A DNA stretch of 64,000 bases from NCBI GenBank assembly GCA_001465935.1, contig LNKV01000040.1, positions 496,001 to 560,000 on the forward strand, read 5' to 3'. This DNA is from Clarireedia homoeocarpa. Its lineage: Eukaryota > Ascomycota > Leotiomycetes > Helotiales > Rutstroemiaceae. This document shows positions 1 to 12,228 of this stretch, in pieces. Under the pieces are notes generated by a model, which made no database searches, was not told the DNA's origin, and saw only the letters and a program-made list of their open reading frames with translations. Position numbers and translations under genes: made by a program. The number at the start of each line of letters is the position of its first letter. Positions within the stretch are counted from its first letter, which is position 1.

Positions 1-883
1 TGCTTTACTAGCAGGGAAATTTTGTTTTAGGCAGGTCGTGAGTGGTAGGTAAAGCGCTCAACACTTGAAAAAAGAAACTGATCGCGTCCAGCGTGCATAA
101 GGCTAGAAGCGGTGGAGCAATTGTTGGAACTATTTCGAATCAGACTTCATTGCGTTGATCGCGTCCATTGCAACGGCAAACAGTTGTATGGTCAATCTCA
201 TGAACTTTTTCGAAACACTACGACCGACGAGTTTTTAGACCAATGGTTAGAAAGTGAGGGGGTGGGTCTCGCCATGAAGTGCTAGAAGAATGTACCCATG
301 GACACCAACAGTCGTGATAAAATCCCTTTCAGCCTTTTGTTTGCCAGCTGTAGGCCGTCTTGCTTCCAGATGACTTTCAGTGACTAGTCAATGTGATCAT
401 AGGTAGATTGAAATAAGGATAATTGGCCTTTTATCCGACCCTTGAGCCCGTTCCCGAGGCTCCGGATACCAACTCTGTTAGGACTCATTCGGCTGCGATG
501 AGCAAAGGATAAGTCCATCATCTAAGAGGCCCTAGCACTTTTGTAGAACCTTCCAACCGTTGGACCAGGGATTGATGCCGTGTCCTTTCTTTTCAAAGAG
601 TACTTCCTATTGCATTGGGTAGAAACCTGATGATAACTACCTCCGGTTCTCAAGATTTGGGCTTACAACGCAGATTTTTCAGGAATGATGCTATTTTGAA
701 CCTAGGTAGATGAGGAGATGTGAGGCGTCGTGTGGAGTCAGCCCTCTGGCTTTTCTTCTTGGAGCTCTTGTCCCATCCTTCCTGGCTGTGCGGTACAAGA
801 AATGGCAAGGACTTCATAGGATCCCAAGATAAGCTGTACGTACTCCGCACTATGAAGGTATAAGCTTTTAGGTAGAAAGTAGA
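1..883. other. Intergenic, nothing identified
   Basis: Mixed-composition DNA with only short, unrelated ORFs in all frames. I see no domain, splice-supported coding chain, RNA gene or repeat in it. Confidence 0.4.
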
Positions 884-1043
884 GAAACTAGAAACTAGAA
901 ACGAGAAACTAGAAGCTAGAAGCTAGAAACTAGAAACTAGAAACTAGAAACTAGAAACTAGAAACTAGAAACTAGAAACTAGAAACTAGAGACTAGAGAC
1001 TAGAGACTAGAGACTAGAGACTAGAGACTAGAGACTAGAGACT
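884..1043. repeat. Heptanucleotide tandem array, GAAACTA/GAGACTA
   Basis: About 22-23 contiguous 7-bp units. The left part uses GAAACTA, with a few GAAGCTA and one GAAACGA variant. The right part switches to a homogeneous run of GAGACTA. The clean switch between two unit types suggests two successive expansions of a minisatellite. The array lies outside any recognisable gene. Confidence 0.9.
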
Positions 1044-1890
1044 TTGAACAGCAGCAAGATTTCTCGTAAGCGCCGAGCATGCCTGCGACTTACTTATGCA
1101 TGCAAAGAGGATCAAAGGACACCAATTGGGAGAGATGATTGGCTCTCGTTAATCGAAATGATAACTCGCTGCTCTTCGAAACTCTCCTGAGAACGGTAGG
1201 CTTCTTTTTTCCAAGCCAAACGTGGTATTTATGTTGAATTCGATGTACGACGGGAAAACAATCATCTCGATTCGCGACGGACCATAATAACACGGAACGC
1301 GACGAGGATACCTACCACATATTGACTCTTGAGGGATGAAGGGAAATTTGCTTTCCCTGCAAGCTCATCGCTCCACATCCCACGCAGGGATTCAGAGGTC
1401 CCCCGCCGAGAGTCCGCTAGAGCTGCGCTCGTTCATCATCCCCGAGAGACGTGAATCTGCGGCACAGCGCTTCTACTCCCTCTACGCATCCATACTCACG
1501 GTTCATGGCTTTCTCATAACATTTCATTTTATTTTTTTGGTTAATTTGAGCGTGTATTTTTGGTTACGCGCATCCATTCATTCTACCCCTAAGCTCCTTA
1601 CAGTGAGATCCAGTAAGCCTGGGAATCTCGTGGTGCCAGCACTTCTACGAACATTCTAACGGTTCGAGCTTCCTGCTAGGAAGTCTTAATCCATCCCAGA
1701 GCTTTCCCCATCAGCCCCAGCGACTGCTAGCCCAGCCTAACATCTGCCTGGGTGCCCCTCTCAAATCTGGCGTTGTAAGCATTCTCATATTTTTCTTATA
1801 ATTCAACGTCGGCGCCCGCCCAAGATTTACATTCTGCCACTTTCGTGGCTTTCTATCTTCTTGTATCAGAGTATTGCCAAGTAGCCAGCA
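1044..1890. other. Intergenic / probable 5' region of the next gene
   Basis: The region just upstream of the gene at 1891 is pyrimidine-rich, as is common for promoters and 5' UTRs of filamentous fungi. A 107-codon ORF at 1336-1659 has no recognisable features and is not called as a gene. Confidence 0.35.
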
Positions 1891-4354
1891 ATGACAATAG
1901 AAAGTCCATTGATGGCTTCACCTCTGAACGCCATGTCTCCCTTCTCTCCATACACAGACTTCTCTATGTCGCCGTGTTCTCCATCCACATCCACCCACAG
2001 GTTTCCTTACTATCAATCAATGTATGTATCGTTGTTACGGAAATCGACCTTGCTAACTAAACCCAACAGCCCTGCGCGAAATCCCTACGGGGATAGTCTC
2101 CAACCAGCTTCCTTTGAAGACGGCCTTTCTCCCGCCAGTGCGCAACTGCTAAGCCCAATGAGCGATATGGTAGGGCCCTCGCCCGTCACCTCGAATGGTA
2201 CTACAACGACAGAGATTGAGGACGAAGTGGCAGATGAGGCTATAGATCCAGAAGATATACCTAGGGCAGATTCGCAGGCAACTGTTAGTCGTGTGTTACA
2301 GAGCCCAAAATAACGTCACTGACTTTGGGTAGCTAAAACGATTGAGTACGAATCTGCCGGATGAGTTTCGTGCATCTATCGACGACGAGTCTGTTTCTGT
2401 TATTCATGCACCTGAAGGTTACGCGAGATTTGTAAGGCCTCAAGACTCCACTTGGATGAAGACCGCATGACTGACCAGAACAGATGTTCAACGAGAAAAC
2501 CCCACTGCAAGCACAAGCTACTTACAATCGGTCGACGCCTACACCATATCAACAGCCTGGAAGTTCCAGGACAAGCCCTAGATCCAGTCCCAGATCTAGT
2601 TCTCGAGGTATTTTGAAGACGAGTCCCAGAACGACCCCCAAAACGAGCCCGAAGATAAGCCCAAAATTAAGTCCACAAAGTCCTCAGGTCACCGAAGATG
2701 CAGACAAGGTAAGGCCTTTGTTTTTTTCTGTCAGATGAAGCTGAGCATTGTAAAGTCTACAGATCGTTGCCCAACATCGCCGCCGCCTATATCTACAGAT
2801 ATAAAACCCATAAAGTATGGTCTAGAAAATGCAACACCTCGAGCCCAAACCCGTCAGGAAGTGGAATCATTTGCGCAAGAAAAAAGACCATCTCGACCAA
2901 GCAGTCTCGAAGGTATAGCGGAAGAAGAACACGAAATCCAAACGCCATGCTCACTCTTCTCAGGCATTCCTGAAGAATTGCCCAAAGACTTCTCGGAGGA
3001 CGACTTTGATGCTCGTACGGTTCACAATTCAGATGAGGAAGTTGCAGCTCTAAAGACAGCTTTGAATGAATGTTGGACTTTATGCAATACTTTAGCTAGT
3101 CTTAGTTCCATTCATCGCGAGCGGATATTCAGCTTTTCTGGATCTGGAGACGCCCACGAAAAGGCCTGGAAATGTTGTTGGAAGCTTTGCAAGAAATTAT
3201 ACGACAGTCGCGACGAAGACCACGAGTTCCACGTTCGGCCCACCCTCGACATGTGTCGTGACTTCTGTCAAGCTTTATTTGATGTGCGCCAAAAGCAAGA
3301 CGAGCTAGCAGATTCGGTGTTAAGGGTTAGTTTTGAGTTGAATAACCACCTGTACAACACTCACGATCGCAATCTACCGGAAGCATTCCGTGAGAGAACT
3401 CTGGACTTCTATGTTACCCTTTGTCATCGTCTGATGAAGCAGCGAAGTGAACTAGCTGAAGAAACTGATGCGCTACTCCGAGCTTGTTGGAGCTTGGCAG
3501 AAATGCTATTCAGTCTTCGACAGAATCGACGTGAGGGTAAACAAGCAGATGAGGAACTCTTAGGATCTGCCGTTCAAGCTTGCTGGGAGCTGTGCGATCT
3601 TTTCCGGGAGGGTTGGACGCAAGTTCGTCCTGAGCGCGGTACACCTCGCCCATCACAAACTACTTTCACACACCCATCTGATCAAATGTCACGATCCTCA
3701 CATACGAAAACAAGCAGTCTGGCCTCTTTATCGGAGAGCCCTGAAGAACAAACCACGACGCGTTATCTCATCTTACCAGAAACCCCGACCACTGATTTCG
3801 AAGATACTCCTATTACACCAGAAGTGGACTCGCCGAATATCCCCAACATAATGGTTCTTGGAACAGAGAGCCGGACAGTTGCCCCAAGATGGTCTTCTAC
3901 GGCTTCATCTCTCTCTGGCTACTCGCAAGAAAGTAGTAGCACAGTAACCAACGGCAACCAACCGGAAGATTTCAACTTGACGCGACTGAAAATGCTCATC
4001 TTGAAAGCTGCAATGAATGTTGGCTACTCGCGCAATACTTCGTCATCAACAATTGCGCCCTTGACATTACAAAGCTTTGTCAAAGCCCTACCAACAGGAA
4101 CATTTGGCCCCTCACAAGCACATGCGAGCTTACTGGCCTCTTACCGGAATTTAGTGCTTAGCGATCCAACTTTCCGGCACCCAAGTTCTCTGCCCCCTAT
4201 TGGCAAGAAAGTATCGGCACCCGATGTAGCCAAAAGTGTAGGGTGGATGATGAGAGCGGGGCAGTACACCTTCCTAAAGGATCTTTTCAGATTGGTGTTT
4301 GGTTTTCACGTTGACGAAGCTGAATCACGAAAGAACGTGAGCATCACAGTATGA
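1891..4354 (+). CDS. Uncharacterised Ser/Pro-rich protein with repeated CWxLC-type helices
   Basis: Predicted 755-residue protein from five exons: 1891-2021, 2070-2283, 2333-2431, 2484-2708, 2756-4354. Introns are 47-52 bp, begin GTATGT, GTTAGT, GTAAGG and GTAAGG, and keep the frame. The last acceptor (AAG before 2756) is the least certain. The start ATG has a good context and opens a Ser/Pro-rich region. Residues about 165-215 are a low-complexity run of SPR/SPK units, possible phosphorylation sites. Residues about 329-510 contain seven degenerate helical repeats spaced 25-35 residues apart, each centred on C-W-x-L-C or a variant (Cys-Trp pairs near 329, 364, 467 and 499). The C-terminal third is Ser/Thr-rich. 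I do not recognise a named family, and no catalytic motif is visible. The repeats suggest an all-helical scaffold, which is inference. Confidence 0.75.
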
Positions 4355-6773
4355 AGCACACTATTCGCATGCCTGGAATCCATTCATACATCGCGCGTGG
4401 ATGGATTATCATCCAAGGAACGCATTTATCGTGATGCCTGTGTAGCATCTCTGCCCAAGATAACCAAGATGTACCGCAACTTCATCACTCGAATTTAGGC
4501 CTAGCTACGACATTGACTGGGAATATCGACACGGAAAGTGCTCTTGCTGATGTTTTATGACTTGTACGAAATTGAACTTTACGAATTCTGTATTTGGACG
4601 AGATCCTTCTTTTCGTTACCCGATACCCCTGCTGTAGGCGTTCCGGCGAGGTGGACTTTTTCTATTTGGTCTTCGGATATCATGACTATGTTTCCTCTCA
4701 CATATTATTAAGTCCTATATACCTTAAATTTTATACCACATTATTGCTGAAAATTGTCTGGCTTCGTTATCTATGAGCATTGGACCGTTTACTTTCTCCC
4801 CAGTGTAAGCGGAGAATATCCGTGATAGAAGGGGTATCTGGTCCTGCGAACTCTCATAAACCCTTGCCTCAGTTGGCTTATGGCCACTGGTATCAGTCGG
4901 TCCTGGATAGCTCTAGTCTAGAATGTTTATCTATGAACAATTTTGCAATGCAGAACATATCACATAACTGATGAATGGTTGTGTACTATCACATCGCAGA
5001 CGTATGTGTCGTATATGTGTAATCCAATTAGAAAAGAGATCTCTGGGTTTCAGAAGCAGGCACGGCAGCGAGGGCAGGTCTATTTTTGGGGTGGAGCACA
5101 AATAGAGGTTGGGACGTGCGCTGCAGTGGTAGCTTTAGCGAAAATGTACCCCGCAGCGCGCTTAATTGTACTGTAGTCAGGAACAGAGGGATGGGATCAA
5201 TAGCGAAGTGGTGAGGATTCTTGATTTACTAAGGTGGGTAGATATTGTGGCAATGTACGTTGATAGGATTTTGGGAGGAGTGGGAAGATTTAGAATGGCG
5301 GATAATGGTGAGCAGCAGAAGTGGAGTATGAAATCGAGGTTGGAGATAAGATTTGGGGGTGCTGTGTAATGCAGGGATGGAGTACCTACTGGCGAAAAGT
5401 GGGGGAGCGAGAGTTCGGAGGAGTATTGATATTAACAAAGCGTCCAAGCTTCTATACGATCGTGAAGGAACACTTAAGACGGGATGAAGGATGCGGGAGT
5501 CGGGCTTATCCTAGACGAGGGACAGTCCCGACGGGTGAAGCGGAAACATGAGATACAAGTAGAGGCCCGTTCTTCTGACCGTCCAAAGCAACCCGTAGGA
5601 TCCGTGCTTCCGAGAGTTCTCCCCCTTGCTTACGAAGTGTGGTGTGAATTAGACCTTAGCACCACTGTCGGCCAATTCTTCGGAGAGGATATGATACCAG
5701 GATAACCGGGTATGTTGATGGTTTATGCACATCTAATGATGTGATTCCGGAGTCCCACTTGGGTTTTTTGCGAGATGGGAGACCAGTCACGGCGAAGTTC
5801 TCAGGGTGTACATATTGGCAGTGACTGAGGTTGAATATCATGGGGATGATCGTCGTCATATTTGTCACCGCTTGGGCGGCGTCTATTGCTGTAAGAGGGT
5901 GGTTTCCTATGTCGAGGTTGTGTATTCGGAAAGGATGTTCGCCGCGATGCAGGAGTACTCTAGAATCATGTCAACCGTAGACCGTCAACACAATGGGCTG
6001 AGGTAAGACAAGTGACCTATAGGATATCGATAGAAACATTCACTCTTATGCAGGCAGGTTGCGCCCAGGCCAGATTTGCCCTTGCGATGAGAATCTGATT
6101 CTGCTTTCGTTTGACTTGATGACCTACAAGTGGTCGTGATGAGAACATGATCGTAGGCTGACATCGCCAACAGGTGGTGAAATGATGAACGAATCATGAA
6201 AAAGTGCTGAACAGCCGCAGTCCACGACAGCTTGCAATTTACGCGGTGTCATGGGGAGCTCAATCCTAGTGTAGTATCCATCATAAAAACATATGCATGG
6301 CAAAAGCTGAAGTGGGCAGCCGCATAGTAGTTGCCTATTCTTGCTTCCGGGCAACATGTGACCTCGCGTCAAACTTTCCTTTTGACACGACAATCGCACA
6401 ATCGACAATCGACAATCATTTGTTCCTCACAATACATACACAACAAATTTCAAAATAGACAGAGAACAATAAAAAAGTCGATGTGCAAAGTTCAGGAATT
6501 GAAGCAATCAGACGAGCTCCACCTATCACATACATCTCGGGACTTCGGTGACATTTTCCTTGAAGCACCGTTGATAGAGGCGTAACAGACTCAACACCTC
6601 GATCTCATAACACCACTCTTCTTCTCTTTCTAGTGTCGTTAAGTGAGTACCCAGGCTCGATTCTACCGAAGCATCTGTGGCATATTTATGCGCGGAACAC
6701 TGATTGCTTATGCCTCCTTATAGGGTTCATAGCCCGCGAGTTTCTTATCAAGCCAATTCACGGCATCTAAATA
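4355..6773. other. Intergenic, no supported gene
   Basis: This 2.4-kb stretch has overlapping short ORFs on both strands (the longest is 94 codons). None has recognisable motifs or a convincing splice chain. The left end presumably holds the 3' UTR of the preceding gene. Confidence 0.35.
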
Positions 6774-7973
6774 ATGTATCATCCAGATCTACCTGGCCTA
6801 GATGTCACTATTCAAGTCAATGGATTGCCTGCTGTGGAATATGACGATGACGAGGAAATAGAAGTCGGACCTGGTCCTGCCGGTGTATACCAGGCTGCAA
6901 AGACTGGCACCAAATACATAGAGGCTGTTACTGGCGCTGAGTTCAGCGTGCAAGCGTCGTTCTCTCGTGTCTACAAATGGGATTCACCAATTGTTGAAGT
7001 AGGAATGACAGTTGACGGTACTACTGTGCCAGGCATGGTTGTTCATAGCTGTCCAGGGGCAGAATCTCACCGAGCAATAGAAGGTGTGCATCATCGTCCC
7101 GCAGCTAGCAGTACCCAATTGTGGACTTTAAAGAGATTCAAGTTCGCTGAACTCGAGATAAGTAAGCTTAGTCATTGTCTAAAGGCTCTGATTCTCATGC
7201 TTATTTGAATAAGCCAGTGAAGAACAACGACTTACTACACTCAATCAAGACAAGTCCAAAGCTGAGAGGGTTGGACTGATTGAAGTAAAGATCCACCGCG
7301 CACTTATCTTCAAGCACGGGGCCGAAGGGGGATCCTCGCCACTTGGCAATGGCAGTTTGAAGTTACATGAGAAAGCTTTGAAAGGGCAGGCAAAGTCGCA
7401 TAATACTGGGTAAGTCTTGTGATCATGGCAAATGTAATAAAGCTAACCCGTTGGCTTAGGCTATCCGAAGGTGTACCCAGCGTCGCTCAAACCTGTTGCC
7501 ATACTACAAAAATTGATGGCTCCGAATATCCACTGGCAATCTTTCGTTTTAAGTATCGCTCAAAGGGTACGATGTAATCCTATGTTCTCCTTCGAACTCC
7601 GCTGATATCATCATAGAATCCCTCAAGCAATTGTTAATCATGGAACGAACGCCAGAGCCGGAACGAACGCCAGAGCCGGAACACACTCCGATCTCAGAGC
7701 CAGCCGGGGATGTTGACTTGAATAACTTGACAGCGAAGCAGAAAGAACGACTACAAGAGTTTCTACGAAACGAGGGCATTGCTGTAATATTGTCTCTCAT
7801 CGAAATTATACTTAGGATACCACTAACTGTATTTGCAGGACGCTCGCGCACCAGATAGAAAGGTAAAGCGTGAGCGGGACATTGAAGAATCTGGTATACG
7901 CCGCAAGAAACCCAGACTGAATTCACCCCGTATCGTTATTGATCTGCTTTCGGATTCGGACGCGGATGATTAG
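6774..7973 (+). CDS. DUF7918 family protein
   Basis: Predicted 330-residue protein from five exons: 6774-7161, 7214-7409, 7460-7566, 7617-7783, 7839-7973. The four introns of 50-55 bp have GT-AG ends and preserve frame; the last has a clear CACTAAC branch site. The N-terminus (LPGLDVTIQVNG, then an acidic DDDEE turn and KYIEAVTGAEF) matches the start of the fungal DUF7918 family, a beta-rich domain of unknown function. The middle contains the IEVKIHRALIFKHG strand and a KALKGQAKSH segment, also typical. After an 18-bp coding duplication (ERTPEP twice, then a diverged copy) come a charged helix, a bipartite basic stretch (KRERD...RRKKPR) suggesting nuclear targeting, and an acidic SDSDADD C-terminus. 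The function of the family is unknown. A decayed copy follows immediately downstream. Confidence 0.85.
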
Positions 7974-8751
7974 GCACTGAATCTCAACCCATCATGATAC
8001 TTCAGTGTGGATTGGCGTTTCACATATTATCTTATGCTATTCTGGTAACCTAACTGGTGTTTTCTGGGAGCGACTATACCCTTATCTTATTTACTAACAT
8101 ATGCTTTGAGGAGTGACAAGTTGCAATTTCGGGATCTTGGTGAATGGCATTGAATTATCTTACATATCTTACATAAAAACTGGCAGAATATTTTTCTTTA
8201 CTGGTTCTCATCAAATGAAACTTTATTACTTACTTGCGTAGGGCAGATATCAAGCATAAGAATACGGTACAAATGAAGTGAATTGGTCAACAGTGCAACA
8301 CTCGTCCAAAGTACCAAAGCAGAGTAGCTATCAACCTACCAGATCTCATGCAAGTAATTCACTAACAGTTACGGATTCCTCGGTATAGGTTGTTCCGCTC
8401 TCGAGTGAAGGCACAGGGCCAGTAAATGTCTACTTCTATCCGCTTCTTCATTCACTCTTATAGAAATCATCAGGGTCGTTTAATATAGATCTGTCACTTC
8501 TCGCCCACGATATTTTCTTAGCCCGAGAAAAACAAGCGGTTTTTCTCTCTCACCAGGCCAGGCAAGGACATATTCTCTCTTGTTCCTTTGCCATTCCAGT
8601 AATATCATCCAATTGACCGGATCGGCGGACCCTAATCATCTCTCTTTTGTCTTCTCAAAAGCACGTCATTGGTTTCATTCAAACTCGAGGTTTTGCTAAT
8701 TTCAGCTCCAGATAAACGTTCTAACATCGAGAATAACTTGCAGTGAAAGTT
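7974..8751. other. Spacer between the DUF7918 gene and its decayed copy
   Basis: About 780 bp with no coding signal. It presumably holds the 3' UTR of the upstream gene and the old promoter of the downstream copy. Confidence 0.4.
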
Positions 8752-9723
8752 ATGGCGATCCTTGGCCTTCTCCCCGGTATTGAAGTTACAGTGGAAATCG
8801 ATGAGCAATCTCTAAAAGAATACAGTGATGATAAGTTAGAAGTTGTGCCTAGCGAGGTTGGAGAATATCAAGCTTCTCGAACCATTGCAAAATACGTTGA
8901 AGCGACCTCCGAGAAGCAATTCGGCATCAATGCCACATTTTGAAGTGCTTATCAGAGAAAATGCCCAACGCTAGGAATTAAGACCAAGGTGGATGGTAAA
9001 TTAGTCGATTCATGGGCTTTGAGCGAATGCAAGCCATTACCTATTTAAGCTTCCATAACACCAATCCCTTACTGTTTTTATACCCGTATTATCCCATAGT
9101 ATAGCAAAGCTGTCTCCGTCGGATAGAGCTCATTCAAAATATCTAATAAGTGGTCGAAAACCAGCTCTAATCGTATCAGAGGGATCACGACTGTGGACGA
9201 AGGGCAAGTTGTCTTCAAGTGCTTCCAGTTCTTTGGGTGAAATTTGGGGGTCAACAGCGCTATCCTAAACATGTGCTTTGGTACTGATAGAGTATCTCGT
9301 CAAAGCTCATGACGATCTAGAGCTTTCCAGGATGGAGAAGGACGTCACAAAATTCGAGGAGATGGGTGAAATAGTAGTGGAAATTCATCGTCTGACTGCG
9401 ATTGTCAAATCCACCACAGCGCAGCTTTAACGAACATGTGGCAGTTCATGAGAAGGCATTGAACGGCCAGGCTAAATCACACTGCATAAAGTGGGAAGTT
9501 CATGGCAAAATTGATGGTAAGCTGCACCTTACAACGATTACCCGCTCGACTAACATCCTTTTCTGTTAGGGAAGTGGGGGTGCGACAAGAGGAAAAGAAC
9601 AAATCAAGCGCGAGCGAGATGAAGATGCAATTAGTACGCATAGTCTCCGGAATGGTGCTAACAAGCGACAGAAGCAGTCAGAACGGATCGAAGTCGATTC
9701 AACTGCAGATGATTGCAACTGAT
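8752..9723 (+). pseudogene. Decayed tandem copy of the DUF7918 gene
   Basis: Fragments of the neighbouring gene appear in the same order. The N-terminus (LPGIEVTVEID, then KYVEATSEKQFG) runs to an in-frame TGA at 8941, and the homologous strand (KTKVDGKLVDSW) continues after it in the same frame. The MEKDVTKFEE...VVEIHR segment and the HEKALNGQAKSH segment follow in other frames. Last comes the basic/acidic tail (KRERDED...KRQKQ...STADD), ending at a TGA in the same relative place as in the intact gene. Several stops and frame changes cannot be explained by normal introns. I infer a tandem duplication followed by loss. A highly rearranged functional gene is less likely. Confidence 0.75.
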
Positions 9724-10504
9724 ACGAATCAGATACTGTAAGAAGGTGCAGGTTGGAGGCGAAGATATTCAGGTGCAATCATGAGAATGGTTATCAGTTC
9801 TTGCATGGGATGATCATGATACAGCAAACGGTTTTAGTTTAAGAAAAAACATTATTGCGTATCTTAAATGTGATGAAGGATGAAATAAATGCAAAGCGGC
9901 TATCTGAACCAACAGGGCTTCTTGACCACGTATGGGACCGTCCTGTCAAGAGTAGTCTAGATTTTTGGTGCAAGTCATCCACCTTCTCTCCTACTTATGT
10001 TCCACATATTCAGGTCTGCAGTCTGCACAATTTATTCGTCCGTGATCGCAGGGCATTCGCTCAGAAAGCTACTGCTCACTGTGATCGCATGAAGCTAACA
10101 CGGGCTATTTCACCTTATGAGATGATAGGAAATCAAAGTATTGGCCGACAAGATGCTCCGATCATGGAACTGCCCAATAATCTCCTCGAAATAGCTTAGC
10201 GCCAAAAAAAATACGATATGAGGTTAGCTTCGACCTGTTCGGCTCCATATGGAGAATATCATAGGAAAATCCAACGAGCTTCGATCATGCTTCCGCGTGT
10301 CTGTAAGCAGAAAGGACTTGCAAATGAAGCTGATTCCGCTTCTTCATCGGGATCATACGCAACACAAAAGTCCGTTTTACGTACACAAAACTTCATATAA
10401 AAGAAGAGTCTGCACACTAGATCTACCATCCAAAAATCAAGACTCACTCTACTTCTACATAACTCCGTATCTGACCCATTTGTCAGTGAAAAAATATTAT
10501 CAAA
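9724..10504. other. Intergenic
   Basis: There is no recognisable gene. A 114-codon ORF at 9855-10199 shows no motif. The right end is the promoter and 5' UTR of the MDR gene, whose ATG at 10505 has a CAAAATG context. Confidence 0.4.
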
Positions 10505-11563
10505 ATGTCCTCAGCGGCCGCCTCCTCACTCAGACAGCATCTTGCTGCTATCCTTCCTGATAGAGGCTCTCTCCTAAAGGTGGCCCAACGTCCAACGCCT
10601 ATCCCTGGGCCTGGAGAACTCCTCATTGACGTTCATTCCATTGCTCTCAATCCTATTGATCATTACCAGCGCGATATGGGGTTTGCCATTGAAGCCTATC
10701 CCGCCATTCCTGGCTCAGACGTTGCCGGCATCGTTGTAGCCACTGGTCCCTCACTCCCAGCGGATGCTCCCCAAGTCGGAAGTCGTGTGACAGCATTCGC
10801 ACCATGTTTCTCCCATAAAGGTGCTCCTGATTACGGTGCGCTTCAGAAGAAAGTTCTTGTTCCGGCTACAAGTGCATGTCCTCTACCTGAGAGCATGACC
10901 TTCAATGAAGGTGCAATTCTGCCAATGGCTGTTCAAACCACTTGGGCTGGATGGTATTCTATCGGCGTAGCTCGCGATACAAAGTATGCTCCGGACGACA
11001 GAAAGGGTGTCTTGGTTTGGGGCGGTGGTGGCAGTGTTGGAAGTGCAGCCATTCAAGTTGCGAAATCGATGGGTTTTGTAGTTTATGCTACGGCGAGCGC
11101 AAAGCATCATGAATATCTCAAGACTCTTGGAGCAAGCAAACTCTTCGATTACAAAGAGACGAATGTGGTGGAGAAAATTATACAAACCGCAAAGGAAGAC
11201 GGGGTAACGATCGATGTCGGCTATACAGCAGCTGTTGGAACAGTGCCTTCATGCATGGATGTTCTGCAAGCAGCAAAAGGCAATGAAGTCGCCAGACTAG
11301 CATCGGCCGCTCGGTTGCCGGCAGACTTAGCAACGGTGGACGGCGTGGAAGTCAAATTTGTGGCGGCGCCGCTGGATAGTACGGAAAGGGATGAATTCTC
11401 CAGGTTCGTATATTGGACATGGCTAAAGGAGAAGCTTCAATCTGGTGACTTTGTGCCAAGTCCACGTATCAAGGTGGTTGACGGCGGATTGGAATCTGCG
11501 AACAAGGCATTGGATGAGCTGAAGGCTGGCGTCAGCGGTGTTAAGCTTGTGTTGGAGGTCTGA
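10505..11563 (+). CDS. Medium-chain dehydrogenase/reductase (quinone oxidoreductase / ToxD-like)
   Basis: Intronless, 352 residues, the usual length of zinc-independent MDR enzymes. A GroES-like N-terminal domain (residues about 28-125, with the GSDVAG turn at 70-75) precedes a Rossmann fold with the dinucleotide-binding glycine motif GGGGSVGS at 173-180. The zinc-ligand cysteines of classical alcohol dehydrogenases are absent, so it probably reduces an activated double bond or carbonyl with NADPH. This subgroup includes enoyl reductases that act in trans with polyketide synthases, but no such synthase is present here. It is probably a stand-alone cytosolic oxidoreductase with unknown substrate. 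Family confidence is high and substrate confidence is low. Confidence 0.9.
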   Translation: MSSAAASSLRQHLAAILPDRGSLLKVAQRPTPIPGPGELLIDVHSIALNPIDHYQRDMGFAIEAYPAIPGSDVAGIVVATGPSLPADAPQVGSRVTAFAPCFSHKGAPDYGALQKKVLVPATSACPLPESMTFNEGAILPMAVQTTWAGWYSIGVARDTKYAPDDRKGVLVWGGGGSVGSAAIQVAKSMGFVVYATASAKHHEYLKTLGASKLFDYKETNVVEKIIQTAKEDGVTIDVGYTAAVGTVPSCMDVLQAAKGNEVARLASAARLPADLATVDGVEVKFVAAPLDSTERDEFSRFVYWTWLKEKLQSGDFVPSPRIKVVDGGLESANKALDELKAGVSGVKLVLEV

Positions 11564-12228
11564 TTTGCTTGGTGCTGGGGAATCATGGACAATAGTGTTT
11601 GTGTTTTCGCAGCGTTTTCGCAGTGTTTTGGATGGATTAAATTTAAATAAGACTTGAGCACTTACAGTAAATTTTGGATTATATTTTGGATTATACGAAG
11701 TACGCCTTCACAAAGTAACTACTGTATGCGTCCGATATCCCTAAGGTTATGACCGATCAACTTTGCAACCTTCGTCTTCGTCTCGACAGCGACAGCGACA
11801 GCGACACAAAGTTCCAATTCTCTTGGGGGTTATAGAAGCGTCGTCAATAAATAGTGGAGCAACAGGGAGAGAGAACGATGATCGGCAGCTAAACCGAAGT
11901 TACTCGCGGTTACTGTACTGTCCAAGCCCGAGCTCGAGCCTAAAACTTGACAAGCTCGACAAGCAGCCAATGAGTGGTCGCTGAAATGAACTTGGTAACG
12001 TGGAGCACTGGAGCACCTCCGCCCTTGCATGCCCTCCCTCTGGGCCTCTGCCTCCTCGTACAGTTTCCTCGCCTTTGCAGATTCACTTATTCAAATCCAT
12101 TTTCCAATGGGTTTCGCCTCCACCACCTACTCATCTCGATCTAAGCCTTCCAATTCACATTACCTAATTGTATCCTAGGCTATTGGAGAGATTGATACGA
12201 TCGAACGAAGGTGCAAGCAGAAGCAGAA
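11564..12228. other. Intergenic with a short (CGACAG)n tract
   Basis: This is a spacer between two plus-strand genes. A short GACAGC-type hexanucleotide run occurs near 11786-11806. CT-rich sequence near 12040-12170 is a plausible core promoter for the next gene. Confidence 0.4.

Noticed and set aside
884..1043. CRISPR-like array
   Set aside because: Units are contiguous 7-mers without spacers, and the genome is eukaryotic.
10505..11563. MDR gene as part of a polyketide cluster
   Set aside because: No polyketide synthase or other biosynthetic gene is nearby. Its neighbours are unrelated.
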